A DNA stretch of 64,000 bases from the NCBI RefSeq assembly GCF_008244685.1, contig NZ_VTFT01000001.1, positions 2,211,248 to 2,275,247 of the forward strand, read 5' to 3'. Positions 28,456 through 37,624 of this stretch are shown here, piece by piece. The position numbers and the translations under genes were made by a program. Each line of letters begins with the position of its first letter. Within the stretch, counting starts at the first letter, position 1. The stretch comes from Luteimonas viscosa (GTDB taxonomy: Bacteria > Pseudomonadota > Gammaproteobacteria > Xanthomonadales > Xanthomonadaceae). The notes beneath the pieces were generated by a model, which made no database searches, had not been told where the DNA came from, and saw only the letters and a program-made list of their open reading frames with translations.

Positions 28456-29708
28456 ACGCACCACGCCCGGTGTTCGCGCAGCTGGCGCTGGTGATCGCGC
28501 TGACGCTCGCCGGCGCGGCGACGCTGGCGCTGCTGCTGGGCCGCGAGTTCGCCGCACGCCCGGCCACCGCGCAGCTGCTGCGCAATGTCGACGGCCTCGC
28601 CGACACCGTGGAAGCGCTGGCCCGCGACGGCCGGCGGACGCAGGCGCTGCAAAGGCTGCGCGCCGCCGGCATCGAGCTGCGCGAGGACCCGCCCACCGCG
28701 GTGCGCACCCGGCCGCTGGCGGTGATGCGCCGGTTCGAGGAACGCGCGCGCGCGGTGCTCGGTCCGCAGCGCGAGCTGCGCCTGGGCGCCGGCGAAGACG
28801 GCAACGTGCTGTGGCTGCGGCTGGAACTGTCGCCGCCGGTCTGGGTGGCCCTGGTGCACGACCGTCGCGGCGCCGGCGTGCGCCGGTTCTCGGCGCTGAT
28901 GCTGGCGGGCTGCGTGCTGCTGGTCTGGGCCGCCGCGGCCTACTTCGCGCGCCGGCTGGTGCAGCCGCTGCGGCGACTGGCGGATGCGGCGCCGGCGCTG
29001 GTGCGTGGCGAGGACGCCGTGCCCGCGCTCGGGCCCGCACCCGCCGAGGTGGTCGAACTGGCGCGCGCACTGGGCGAGGCCAACCGCGAGGTGCGCGAGG
29101 CGGCCGGGGAACGCATGGTGATGCTGGCGGGCATCTCGCACGACCTGCGCACGCCGCTGACCCGGCTGCAGTACGCGCTGGCGCTGGTGCCGGACACCGA
29201 CCGCGAGCTGCAGGCGGGCATGTACCGCGACATCGCCGAGATCGACGCGATCCTGTCGCAGTTCATCGCCTATGCGCGCGACGGTCGCGACGAGAACGTG
29301 GAACTGGTCGACCTCGTGCAGGTCTGCCGCAACGCGCTGGCCGCCGGCGAGGGCGACTGGGCGGTCGAACTGCCGGCGTCCGCGCCGATCCATGGGCGGC
29401 CGATGGCGCTGCTGCGCGCGGTCGAGAACCTGGTGGTGAACGCCGGCCGCCACGGCGCGCCACCGCTGTCGCTGTCGCTGTCGCGCGACGGCGAGGCCTG
29501 GTGCGTGGAGGTGGCCGATGCCGGGCCGGGCATTCCGGACGAACAGGTGCAGCGGGTGCAGCGGCCGTTCGTGCACGGCGATCGCGGCGGTTCCGGCCTG
29601 GGCCTGGCGATCGTCGCGCGCGTGGCGCGCCAGCATCGCGGCGAACTGCGCCTGCTGTCGCAGGCGACCGGCGGACTGCGCGCGCAACTGTGGTTGCGTG
29701 GCGCCTGA
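28452..29708 (+). CDS. EnvZ-like membrane sensor histidine kinase
   Basis: 418 residues. Two transmembrane segments (about 10-30 and 148-166) flank a periplasmic sensor of about 115 residues. A HAMP linker (ARRLVQPLRRLADAAPAL) follows. The dimerisation helix carries phospho-His230 in LAGISHDLRTPLTRLQ, and the ATPase has NLVVNAGRHG, DAGPGIPDEQ and GSGLGLAIV. Organisation and sequence are EnvZ-like. It is translationally coupled to the OmpR-type regulator; an esterase gene follows 28 bp later and may be part of the operon. Confidence 0.92.
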   Translation: MNAPRPVFAQLALVIALTLAGAATLALLLGREFAARPATAQLLRNVDGLADTVEALARDGRRTQALQRLRAAGIELREDPPTAVRTRPLAVMRRFEERARAVLGPQRELRLGAGEDGNVLWLRLELSPPVWVALVHDRRGAGVRRFSALMLAGCVLLVWAAAAYFARRLVQPLRRLADAAPALVRGEDAVPALGPAPAEVVELARALGEANREVREAAGERMVMLAGISHDLRTPLTRLQYALALVPDTDRELQAGMYRDIAEIDAILSQFIAYARDGRDENVELVDLVQVCRNALAAGEGDWAVELPASAPIHGRPMALLRAVENLVVNAGRHGAPPLSLSLSRDGEAWCVEVADAGPGIPDEQVQRVQRPFVHGDRGGSGLGLAIVARVARQHRGELRLLSQATGGLRAQLWLRGA

Positions 29709-29736
29709 TCCATCGCGACCACTGCAGGAGATTCCG

Positions 29737-30660
29737 ATGAAGCCTTCCCCGACACCCGTTCCGGTCGTCCTCGCCGCCGCGTTCGCGATGCTGGCTTCGG
29801 CCTGGGTGCCGGCCGAAGCGCAGGGATTCCGCGAACGGCTGCAGCGCGCGCGCGAAGCCTCGCTGCGTCCGGCCGCGGAGCCGCCGGCGTTGCCCGCGGG
29901 TGCACGCCGGATCGCCGACCTGGCCTACGGCGACGATCCGCGCCAGACCTTCGATGTCTACCTCCCGGCGCAGGCGCGCGGCGCGCCGGTCCTGCTGTTC
30001 GTGCACGGCGGCGGCTGGGCGCACGGCAACAAGGACAACCCCGGCAACATCCCGGACAAGGCCGGGTACTGGCTGCCGAAGGGCTACGTGCTCGTCTCCA
30101 CCAACTACCGCATGCGGCCGGACACCGCGCCGCTGGACCAGGCGCGCGACATCGCCCGCGCGCTGGCGGCGGTGCAGCGGCACGCACCGGACTGGAACGC
30201 GGATCCTTCGCGCGTGGTGCTGATGGGCCATTCGGCGGGCGCGCACCTGGCGGCGCTGGTGGCGGCATCGTCCACGCTGTGGCGGCAAGCCGGTGCGCAG
30301 CGTCCGCTCGGCGTGGTCTCGCTCGACAGCGGCGCGCTGGACGTGCCGGACCTGATGCGACACCCCCGCATCCCGCAGCTCTACCATCGTGCCTTCGGCG
30401 ACGACCCCGACGACTGGATCGCCGCGTCCCCGCACCACCAGCTCTCGCGCGAGGCGTCGCCGATGCTGCTGGTGTGTTCCACGCGCAGGCCCGATGCCTG
30501 TCCGCAGGGGCGCGCGATGCGACAGAAGGCGTCCGCGCTGGGCGTGCGCATCGAGGTCCTGGAGCAGGATCTCTCGCATGCGGAGGTCAACCGCCTGCTC
30601 GGCCAGCCGTCGGACTACACCGCGGCGGTGGACCGGTTTCTCCGGTCGCTGCCCGACTGA
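29737..30660 (+). CDS. Secreted alpha/beta hydrolase (esterase/lipase-like)
   Basis: 307 residues. Signal peptide MKPSPTPVPVVLAAAFAMLA, cleaved near AEAQ. The oxyanion-hole motif is VHGGGWAHG, and the nucleophile elbow is GHSAG. The acid/His pair is probably in the C-terminal SHAEVN region. The HGGGW motif places it in the BD-FAE/hormone-sensitive-lipase-like group. CAGGAG lies 7 bases before ATG 29737. It sits directly downstream of the OmpR/EnvZ pair. Confidence 0.88.
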   Translation: MKPSPTPVPVVLAAAFAMLASAWVPAEAQGFRERLQRAREASLRPAAEPPALPAGARRIADLAYGDDPRQTFDVYLPAQARGAPVLLFVHGGGWAHGNKDNPGNIPDKAGYWLPKGYVLVSTNYRMRPDTAPLDQARDIARALAAVQRHAPDWNADPSRVVLMGHSAGAHLAALVAASSTLWRQAGAQRPLGVVSLDSGALDVPDLMRHPRIPQLYHRAFGDDPDDWIAASPHHQLSREASPMLLVCSTRRPDACPQGRAMRQKASALGVRIEVLEQDLSHAEVNRLLGQPSDYTAAVDRFLRSLPD

Positions 30661-30679
30661 TCTCCGGCGCGCCGTCCGA

Positions 30680-31112
30680 ACGTGGGTTGTGCCGGCGGCG
30701 GGCGCGGACGTGGGAGGTGGCGTAATCCCCGCGTAGCCCGGGTAAGGCGAAGCCGCACCCGGGATGGCGCGGGCGGGGAGTGCCCGGACCCGGATGCGCC
30801 CTGCGGGCTTATCCGGGCTACGCGGCTGATCTCCCGCGTGCCGTCCGGAAAGTGGGTGCCGGCGGCGGGCGCGGACGTGGGAGGTGGTAATCCCTGCGTA
30901 GCCCGGGTAAGGCGAAGCCGCACCCGGGATGGCGCGGGCGGGGAGTGCCCGGACCCGGATGCGCCCTGCGGGCTTATCCGGGCTACGCGGCTGATCTCCC
31001 GCGCACCGTCCGGAACGTGGGTGCCGGCGGCGGGCGCGGACGTGGGAGGTGGCGTCATCCCCGCGTAGCCCGGGTAAGGCGAAGCCGCACCCGGGGTGGC
31101 GCGCGACGAGGC
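30680..31112. repeat. Tandem array of about 166-bp direct repeats
   Basis: Nearly identical units restart at 30733, 30898 and 31065 (aligned on GTAGCCCGGGTAAGGCGAAG), a period of 165-167 bp. Each carries a hairpin pair, GTAGCCCGGGTAAGGCGAAG against its mirror CTTATCCGGGCTAC, and an intervening GGCGGCGGGCGCGGACGTGG. The last unit is partial and diverges into the start of the next gene. Two more copies of the same core lie at 35491 and 35641. Confidence 0.88.
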
Positions 31113-31216
31113 AGGGACCTGTCCTGCGCGACGGTGCCGGCGCCTGTCCTGCGCCACATGGCCGCGGCGCGGCCGGGTCTGTCATCCTTGCGTCGCAAAT
31201 CCGGTCATGCGCCCTG

Positions 31217-33751
31217 TTGTCCTTGTCCCCCGCCCCGTCCCCGTCCGCCTTCCGTTTCGGCGTGTTCGAGTTCGACCTCGCGCGCCGCGAACTGCGTCGC
31301 GACGGCGAGCCGGTGGACATGCCGGTGCGGGTGTTCGAGTGCCTGGAATGCCTGGTCCTGCACCGCGACCGCGCCGTCGGCCGGGACGAGCTGCTGCAGG
31401 CGGTGTTCCACCGCACCGATGTCAGCGACGGCCACCTCGCGCAGGTCGTGCTGCGCGCGCGACGCTGCGTCGACGACGACGGGCAGACCCAGCACACCAT
31501 CGGTACGGTGCCGCGTTTCGGCTTCCGCTGGATGGCCGAGACCAGCGTGCTCGACGGCGGGCCGGACGCGACGGGCCTGCCGCAGCACGCACAGGAAGAC
31601 GCCCCCGTGGCGCAGGGCGCAATCCAGCGCGACCCCCGGCCGGGAAAGGCCGACGGCGCACGCACCCCCCATGCCGCGCCGACCACGACGCGCCTGCCGC
31701 GGAACGGACCGGACGACGGCCCCGTCGCGCGCGCAGACACCCGGATCGATCCCCGGCCGGACGGCCCGGAGGGCGCACCGAACCCCGGCCCCGCGCCGGC
31801 GGCGAAGGCGCGCCGGCTGCCGTCGGCAAGCCGCTCGCGCTCGATCGCCGCCGTCGCGGCGGCGGTGGCGCTGGCCCTGCTGGTGACGTCGGTGGTGGCG
31901 TGGCGTCCGCAGCCGTCCGCGATCCAGGCGGAGGTTGCCTCCACCCCGGTCGATGGCGCCGTCATGCTGGTCCTGCCGCTGGTGGTCGAGGACACCGAGG
32001 ACATCGCCTGGGCCCGCCTGGGGCTGATGGACTACGTGGCCGACCGCATGCGCACCGCCGGTCTGCCGGTGCCGCCCAGCGAAAGCACGCTGTCGCTGCT
32101 GGGCCATGGCGAGGCGGCGCCGGGCCGCCGCGCGTTGCGCCACCACATCCCCGCGGCGACCGTGGTGACCGGGCGCGTCGCGCGCGCCGGCGATGGCTGG
32201 CGCCTGGAACTCGAGGCCGAGGGCGCCGACGGCGTGGAGCTCGAGGCCGCGGCCGAGGCCGACGACCTGCTGTCCGCGGCGGCGCTCGCGAGCGATCGCC
32301 TGCTGGCGGCGCTGGGGCATGCCGCGCCGGCCGGCGGGGACGGCGTCGAACTGGCGCTCGAGGAGCGCCTGCAGCGCGTCCGCGCCGCGTTCCTGGCCAA
32401 CGAACTGGACACCGCGCGCCGGATCCTCGAGGACGCCCCGCCATCGCAGCTGTCGCAGCCGCAATTGCGCTTCCGGCTCGCCCAGGTCGACTACCGTGCC
32501 GGAAAGCTGGACGCGGCCGAGCGTGCCGTCGACGCGCTGCTGCGCGACCCGGAGGCGGCGCGCGACCCGCTGTTCCGCGCGCGCCTGCTCTCCTACCGCG
32601 GCGGCGCCAGGATCCGTCGCAACGCGCTGCACGAGGCCGAGCGCGACTTCGACCTGGCGGCCGCGGCGCTGGCCGACCGCGAAGGCGACCTCGAGCACGG
32701 TGGCGTGCTCATGGGCCGCGCGGTGGCGCGCGCCGCGCTCGGGCGCGAGGACGAGGCGATCGCCGATTTCGGCGCGGCGCGGACCCGGCTGCAGCGCGCC
32801 GGCGACCGTCTCGCCGTGGCCCGGGTCGATGCCAACCTGGGCGCGCTGGAACTCGGGCGCGGACGCCCGGCGCAGGCACTGGAGTACCTGGGTAGCGCGC
32901 TCGCGGTGTTCGAGGGCTCGACCGCGATGAACGAGCTGCAGGTCACGCGCTCGGCGATGTCCGCGGCGCACCTGTTGCGGCTGGACGCAGCGGCCGCACT
33001 GGCGGTCAGCGACGAGGTGCAGATCCTGCTGCCGCGCACCCCGGATCCGTCGCTGCGGCTGGCGGCCGCGCTCGACCGCGCCAATGCCCTGATCGCGCTC
33101 GGTCGCCTGTCGGAGGCGCGGCAGGTGCTCGACTCGCCGGACATCGCGGCCCGCAGCACGCCTCCGTACGAGCACCGCCGGGCGCAGACCCGGATCGAGC
33201 TCGCCTGGCGCAGCGGCGAGCCCGCCGCCGCGGTGGCGATCGCCGACGCGATCCTCGCCGACTGGACCCGCACGCCCGGCGACGCCCTGTACGACCATGT
33301 CCGCCTGCGCCGCGCCCAGGCCGCGCGCGCGGCCGATCTTCCCCCGGGATCCGCCGCACGGGTAGAAACCCCGGATCGACCGACCCCGGCGCTGCTGCTG
33401 GCGCATGCGGTCGAGCGTGGCGACGCCGCCGACGCCGAAGCCGGCCTGCGCGCCGCGCTCGCAGCGGCCGAGGCCCGCGGCGCGCCGGCGGAGATCGTCG
33501 AGGTGGTCGCCGTCCATGCGCGCTGGTTGTTGCGCCGCGACCGGGTGTCCGATGCCGCTGCCCTGGTCGGACGGGTCGCGCCGTGGCTGGACCGGTGCCA
33601 CGACTGCGCCGTGCTGCAACTGGAGCTGGCCGAGGCGCTCGGCGACGACGCGCTGGCCGCGGAGGCGCGTCGCGCGGCGGCCCGTCTTGCCGGCGAACGG
33701 ACCCTGCCGGCCCGCGACGCCGCCATGCCGCCGGGCGTCAGTGGCCAGTAA
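31217..33751 (+). CDS. ToxR/CadC-like membrane regulator with C-terminal TPR region
   Basis: About 844 residues. The N-terminus is an OmpR-type winged helix (FRFGVFEFDLARRELRRDGE, then VGRDELLQAVFH and TIGTVPRFGFRW). A long Pro/Asp-rich linker follows, then one transmembrane helix (about SIAAVAAAVALALLVTSVVA). The periplasmic part holds a TolB-like region and a run of TPR-like helical pairs (LYSYRGGARIRRNALHEAER-type pattern). DNA binding is therefore membrane-anchored, as in ToxR/CadC. No ATG or GTG precedes the domain in frame; TTG at 31217 or 31223 is the probable start, and the frame runs back into the 166-bp repeats. It probably controls the gene downstream. Confidence 0.82.
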   Translation: MSLSPAPSPSAFRFGVFEFDLARRELRRDGEPVDMPVRVFECLECLVLHRDRAVGRDELLQAVFHRTDVSDGHLAQVVLRARRCVDDDGQTQHTIGTVPRFGFRWMAETSVLDGGPDATGLPQHAQEDAPVAQGAIQRDPRPGKADGARTPHAAPTTTRLPRNGPDDGPVARADTRIDPRPDGPEGAPNPGPAPAAKARRLPSASRSRSIAAVAAAVALALLVTSVVAWRPQPSAIQAEVASTPVDGAVMLVLPLVVEDTEDIAWARLGLMDYVADRMRTAGLPVPPSESTLSLLGHGEAAPGRRALRHHIPAATVVTGRVARAGDGWRLELEAEGADGVELEAAAEADDLLSAAALASDRLLAALGHAAPAGGDGVELALEERLQRVRAAFLANELDTARRILEDAPPSQLSQPQLRFRLAQVDYRAGKLDAAERAVDALLRDPEAARDPLFRARLLSYRGGARIRRNALHEAERDFDLAAAALADREGDLEHGGVLMGRAVARAALGREDEAIADFGAARTRLQRAGDRLAVARVDANLGALELGRGRPAQALEYLGSALAVFEGSTAMNELQVTRSAMSAAHLLRLDAAAALAVSDEVQILLPRTPDPSLRLAAALDRANALIALGRLSEARQVLDSPDIAARSTPPYEHRRAQTRIELAWRSGEPAAAVAIADAILADWTRTPGDALYDHVRLRRAQAARAADLPPGSAARVETPDRPTPALLLAHAVERGDAADAEAGLRAALAAAEARGAPAEIVEVVAVHARWLLRRDRVSDAAALVGRVAPWLDRCHDCAVLQLELAEALGDDALAAEARRAAARLAGERTLPARDAAMPPGVSGQ

Positions 33752-33884
33752 CGCACCTGTCATCGATCACGAATGCGCGGTGGCTGGCGTGGGGGCACGA
33801 TCCAGCGGTCCCGCGCGCCGCGCCGGCGCTGCCCCCGCGGCGCCGGGCGAGCCCCTGTCACTCCCAATCGAGGAGATCCTGCCG

Positions 33885-35417
33885 ATGCCCCGACCCTCAC
33901 TGCTTGGCCTGGCCTGCGCCGCCGCACTCGCCGCCGGCCCGTCCCTGGCCGCGACCCCGGTCGTCACCGACCTGGGCGCCGACAACTACGTCCAGGCCGT
34001 GTCCGACGACGGCGGCGTGGTCGTCGGCATGCAGGTGCGCTTCGACGTGGACCCGGCCGGCAACGGCGTCACCCGCTGGACCGCGGCCGGCGGCACCCGG
34101 GTCATCGGCGGCCTCGCCAGCGGACGTCCCGACGTCTCGGCCGACGGCCGCACCATCGGCGCCACGGTCATGGCCGACCGCCCGATCGCCGCCTTCTGGA
34201 CCGAGTCCGGCGGCTGGAAGACGCTCGCCGAGCAGAACATGATCCCGCCGCTGCCCGGCTGGGAAACCCACGCCAACGCGATCTCCGCCAACGGCACCCG
34301 GCTGACGGGCTTCACCGTGCCCAGCCCGGTCGACTACTACCAGTACCGCGGCTTCAGCTACAACCCCGACGACGCCATCGACCGCTGGGTCGACTTCGGC
34401 TGGGCGGAACTGCCGATGCTGCGCAAGGGCACGTATTCCGAGGCCACCGACACCTCCACCGACGGCCTGGTCCAGGTCGGCATCTCCACCACCGGCTTCA
34501 GCAGCGCCTACCACGCGGTGATCTGGGAGCAGGGCGACATCCGCCAGCTGCGCGACGCCGCCGGCACCGCCCTGGACGCGGGCACGCTGCGCTGCAACGC
34601 CGACTGCTCGGTCATCGCCGGCGGCGGCGGCGGCTACAGCGCGTTCGAGCCGGTGCTGGCCTGGCGCTACCTGCGCAGCGAGCGCGGCGACCGGGTGTGC
34701 CACTTCAATCCGCACCAGGGGGTGAACCGCACCGCGCTGCGCTACCAGTCCTACGCCACCAGCGCGTCGGGCAACGTGATCGCCGGCAGCTACTACTTCG
34801 ACGACGTGCCGCCCGACGGCGGCTGGGCCCGCAACGTGGCCAAGGGCTTCCTGTGGATCGGCACCGAGACCGGCGGCACGATGCACGACCTGCAGACCTA
34901 CCTGCGCGGGCTGGGCCAGCGCGCGTTCGACGACTGGGCCGAGGTGGAGGTCACCGGCATGTCCGCCGATGGCCGCTACCTGGTGGGCTGGGGCATCGAC
35001 GCCAGCGAGACCGTGCGCGGCTGGCGGGTGGATTTCGGCGCCACGCCGCGGGCGACCGGGCCCCGCGCGGACTACACCTCGTGCCCGCCGCGGACCAAGC
35101 CGCCGCGCACGCAGGCGCTCGCCGCCGCGGACGCGCCGCAGCGCGACCAGGCGCGCTACGAGGACCAGCCCTCCGGTGAATTCGGCACCGGGCGCGGCCA
35201 GCGCTACTTCGTCGAACCGCACGGCGCGCGCCTGCTGGGCGGCGCGCGTCGCGACCGGCTGCAGGCACTGTTGCCGCTCGGCGGCGGGCGCTACCTCGAC
35301 CGTAGCAGCGGCATGCTGATCGCCTTCACCCGCGACCGCGAGGGCATGGTCACCGGCCTGCATGCCCGCCGCGGCATGGCGGGCGCGGGCCTGCGCCTGC
35401 CGCGCAAGCCCGACTGA
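33885..35417 (+). CDS. Secreted HAF-repeat protein
   Basis: 510 residues. Signal peptide MPRPSLLGLACAAALAAGPS with cleavage near SLAA. The mature protein has several HAF-type repeats (ISANGTRLTGF, VSADGRTIGA, AFWTESGGWKTL, SADGRYLVGWGID), as found in extracellular and autotransporter passenger proteins. Gly/Asp/Tyr content is high. No beta-barrel translocator is seen, so it is probably released or surface-attached by another route. GAGGAG lies 8-13 bases before ATG 33885. The preceding membrane regulator ends 133 bp upstream. Confidence 0.82.
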   Translation: MPRPSLLGLACAAALAAGPSLAATPVVTDLGADNYVQAVSDDGGVVVGMQVRFDVDPAGNGVTRWTAAGGTRVIGGLASGRPDVSADGRTIGATVMADRPIAAFWTESGGWKTLAEQNMIPPLPGWETHANAISANGTRLTGFTVPSPVDYYQYRGFSYNPDDAIDRWVDFGWAELPMLRKGTYSEATDTSTDGLVQVGISTTGFSSAYHAVIWEQGDIRQLRDAAGTALDAGTLRCNADCSVIAGGGGGYSAFEPVLAWRYLRSERGDRVCHFNPHQGVNRTALRYQSYATSASGNVIAGSYYFDDVPPDGGWARNVAKGFLWIGTETGGTMHDLQTYLRGLGQRAFDDWAEVEVTGMSADGRYLVGWGIDASETVRGWRVDFGATPRATGPRADYTSCPPRTKPPRTQALAAADAPQRDQARYEDQPSGEFGTGRGQRYFVEPHGARLLGGARRDRLQALLPLGGGRYLDRSSGMLIAFTRDREGMVTGLHARRGMAGAGLRLPRKPD

Positions 35418-35437
35418 CCGTCGCGCCCCGCGTATGC

Positions 35438-35680
35438 GGACCCACGCGGGTCCACGTGCGGCCGCCCTCGCATGACGGGGCGGAGCCTGCGTAGCCCGGG
35501 TAAGGCGAAGCCGCACCCGGGTCGGCGCGCGGGGGTCAGGCCCGGGTGCGCGCCCCCGTCCGAGCGTCGCTCCCAGGCGTGCGTGGACCGGCGCGGGTCG
35601 CCGTAAGGCCGCCCCCGCATTACAACGCGGAGCCGCCTTCGTAGCCCGGGTAAGGCGAAGCCGCACCCGGGTCGACCCGC
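35438..35680. repeat. Two copies of the GTAGCCCGGGTAAGGCG repeat downstream of the HAF gene
   Basis: The palindrome core starts at 35491 and again at 35641, 150 bp apart, each within a similar context (CGCGGGTC... before, CGCACCCGGGTC after). This is the same family as the 30.7-31.1 kb array. There is no gene in the 293-bp gap before zapE. Confidence 0.82.
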
Positions 35681-35710
35681 ACGGGTCGGACGCCGCGGCC
35701 GCACCCGGCG

Positions 35711-36871
35711 CTACGCGCCCAGGTGCCCGCTGGCCAGATAGTCCTCGCCCTGCATCTCCACCAGCCGCGATGCCGTGCGCTCGAACGCGGCGCCAAGGCG
35801 TTCACCAGCATACAGCGCGTGCGGCGCGGCATCGGCGGTGCACACCAGGTTGACGTGGCGGTCGTACAGCTCGTCAATCAGGGTGACGAAACGACGCGCC
35901 GCGTCGTCGCGCGTGGCCTCGAGCACCGGGATGCCGCCGAGCAGCACGGTGTGGAACTCGCGTGCGATCTCGATGTAGTCGGTGGCGCCGCGCGGGCCTT
36001 CGCACAGCGCGTCGAAATCGAACCAGGCCATGTCCTGGCAGCGCGCGCGCACCGGGATGCGGCGGCCGTCGATCTCGATGCCGGCCTCGCGGTGCGCATC
36101 GTCGCCGCCCAGTTCGCGCCAGCGCGAGTCCAGCCAGGCATCCGACCCGGAGTCCAGCGGCGCGCGATACACCGGCGAGCGGGTCAGCGCGCGCAGGCGG
36201 TAGTCGATCGGGCTGTCGAGGTGCACCACTTCGCAGTGGCGGCGGATCAGCTCGATCGCCGGCAGGAAGCGCGCGCGCTGCAGGCCGTCCCGGTACAGGT
36301 CGGGCGGATCGACGTTGGAGGTGGTCACCAGCACGATGCCCTCGTCGAACATCCGCTCGAGCAGCCGCGCCAGGATCATCGCGTCGCCGATGTCGCTGAC
36401 GAAGAACTCGTCGAGCACCAGCACCCGCAGGCGCGCGCGCCAGTCGCTGGCGATCGTCGCCAGCGGGTCGCGTTCGCCGGAGTGCGTGCGCAGCTGCTCG
36501 TGGACGCGGCGCATGAAACGGTGGAAATGGGTGCGGCGCTTGCCGGGCGCGGCCGCCGTCGTCCGGCCGCCGGCCAGCGCTTCGCCGCGGATCTCCGGCA
36601 GCGGCAATCCGGCATAGAACAGGTCGACCAGGAAGGTCTTGCCGCGTCCCACGCCGCCCCACAGGTACAGGCCGTCCGGCGCCGGCGGCGGCTCGCGGCC
36701 GCGCAGGCGGTCGAACAGGCCAACGCGCGGTCCGGGTTGCAGCAGGGCGTCGTGCAGGCGGTCGAGCGCGTGCAGCGCGGGCTGCTGCGCCGGATCGTCC
36801 TGCCAGTCGCCGCGTTCGACACCGGCGCGGTAGCGTTGCGACGGCGTTTCCGCCGGGGCGGCGTCATCCAT
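35711..36871 (-). CDS. zapE: Cell division ATPase ZapE (AFG1 family)
   Basis: 386 residues, an AAA-type ATPase. Walker A is WGGVGRGKTFLVDLF, Walker B LVLDEFFVSDIGDA, sensor I VTTSNVDPPDLY. The ZapE C-terminal signature is FDFDALCEGPRGATDYIEIA followed by RFVTLIDELYDRHVNLV. ZapE associates with the divisome and destabilises FtsZ polymers in E. coli. Its start overlaps the 3' end of the upstream hydrolase by 8 bp, so the two are coupled. Confidence 0.94.
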   Translation of the reverse strand: MDDAAPAETPSQRYRAGVERGDWQDDPAQQPALHALDRLHDALLQPGPRVGLFDRLRGREPPPAPDGLYLWGGVGRGKTFLVDLFYAGLPLPEIRGEALAGGRTTAAAPGKRRTHFHRFMRRVHEQLRTHSGERDPLATIASDWRARLRVLVLDEFFVSDIGDAMILARLLERMFDEGIVLVTTSNVDPPDLYRDGLQRARFLPAIELIRRHCEVVHLDSPIDYRLRALTRSPVYRAPLDSGSDAWLDSRWRELGGDDAHREAGIEIDGRRIPVRARCQDMAWFDFDALCEGPRGATDYIEIAREFHTVLLGGIPVLEATRDDAARRFVTLIDELYDRHVNLVCTADAAPHALYAGERLGAAFERTASRLVEMQGEDYLASGHLGA

Positions 36872-37535
36872 CCGCGGCAGGCAGGTAGGCGCGCACGCCG
36901 TGCTTGATCGCGCCGCGCAGGTCGATCAGCTTGCGGTGGAAGAAGTGGCTGGTGTCGGGCATGCGCACCAGTTCGGCCTGGGCGCGGCTGCGCTCGAGCC
37001 AGTCGTAGACCGCCTGCGGATCCACGATCTCGTCGTTCTCTCCCTGGATCACCAGCCAGGGCATGGTCGGCAGCTCGATGTCGTCGAAGTCCCAGCGTCC
37101 GGCCGGCGGCGCGATCGACAGCAGCAGGGCCGGCTGCAGTTCGGCCGCCGCGCGCAGGGTGACGTAGGCGCCGAAGCTGAAGCCCGCCAGCCACAGCGCC
37201 GCCTCCGGCCGTTGCGCCCGCACCCAGGCGGCGACCGCGCGCAGGTCCTCGAGCTCGCCGTCGCCCTGGTCGAACTCGCCTTCGGAGTGGCCGGTGCCGC
37301 GGAAGTTGAAGCGCACGGTGGTCGCGCCCAGCTCGCGCAGGCTGCGCGCGGCCATGGTCACCACCTTGTTGTGCATCGTCCCGCCCTCGGTCGGCAGCGG
37401 ATGGCAGACGATCGCCACCAGCGGCAGCGTGGCGACATCGTCGTCGGGCGGATCGACCGAGACTTCCAGCGCGCCCGCGGGGCCCGGCAACAGCAGGGTC
37501 CCGGCGTCGGCGGGAAAGGCGGGGAGGGTGGACAT
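36864..37535 (-). CDS. Alpha/beta hydrolase (dienelactone-hydrolase-like)
   Basis: 223 residues. VAIVCHPLPTEGGTMHNKVV and FNFRGTGHSEG mark the N-terminal strand and turn. The nucleophile elbow is GFSFGAY. IQGENDEIVDP carries the acid, and DTSHFFHRKL the His. Cytoplasmic, no signal. This resembles the YfbB/YheT-like proteins often encoded next to zapE in xanthomonads. Two starts are possible, 37544 and 37535; the difference is three residues. Confidence 0.87.
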   Translation of the reverse strand: MSTLPAFPADAGTLLLPGPAGALEVSVDPPDDDVATLPLVAIVCHPLPTEGGTMHNKVVTMAARSLRELGATTVRFNFRGTGHSEGEFDQGDGELEDLRAVAAWVRAQRPEAALWLAGFSFGAYVTLRAAAELQPALLLSIAPPAGRWDFDDIELPTMPWLVIQGENDEIVDPQAVYDWLERSRAQAELVRMPDTSHFFHRKLIDLRGAIKHGVRAYLPAADG

Positions 37536-37576
37536 GGTCGGCATGATAGCGGCCGGCCTGCTGCGGGGCGTCAGGG

Positions 37577-37607
37577 TTGACAGCCCTGCTACTGTTACAA
37601 AATAACA
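37577..37607 (+). promoter_or_regulatory. merC promoter with Zur-like operator
   Basis: TTGACA at 37577-37582 and a -10 region at about 37599-37605 (spacer 16-17). Overlapping the -10 is TGTTACAAAATAACA (37593-37607), a near-perfect palindrome with GTTA/TAAC arms that resembles proteobacterial Zur boxes. Occlusion of the -10 by zinc-bound Zur would repress merC when zinc is sufficient. The Zur assignment is by resemblance. Confidence 0.6.
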
Positions 37608-37624
37608 ATTCAGGACCCGGCCCC

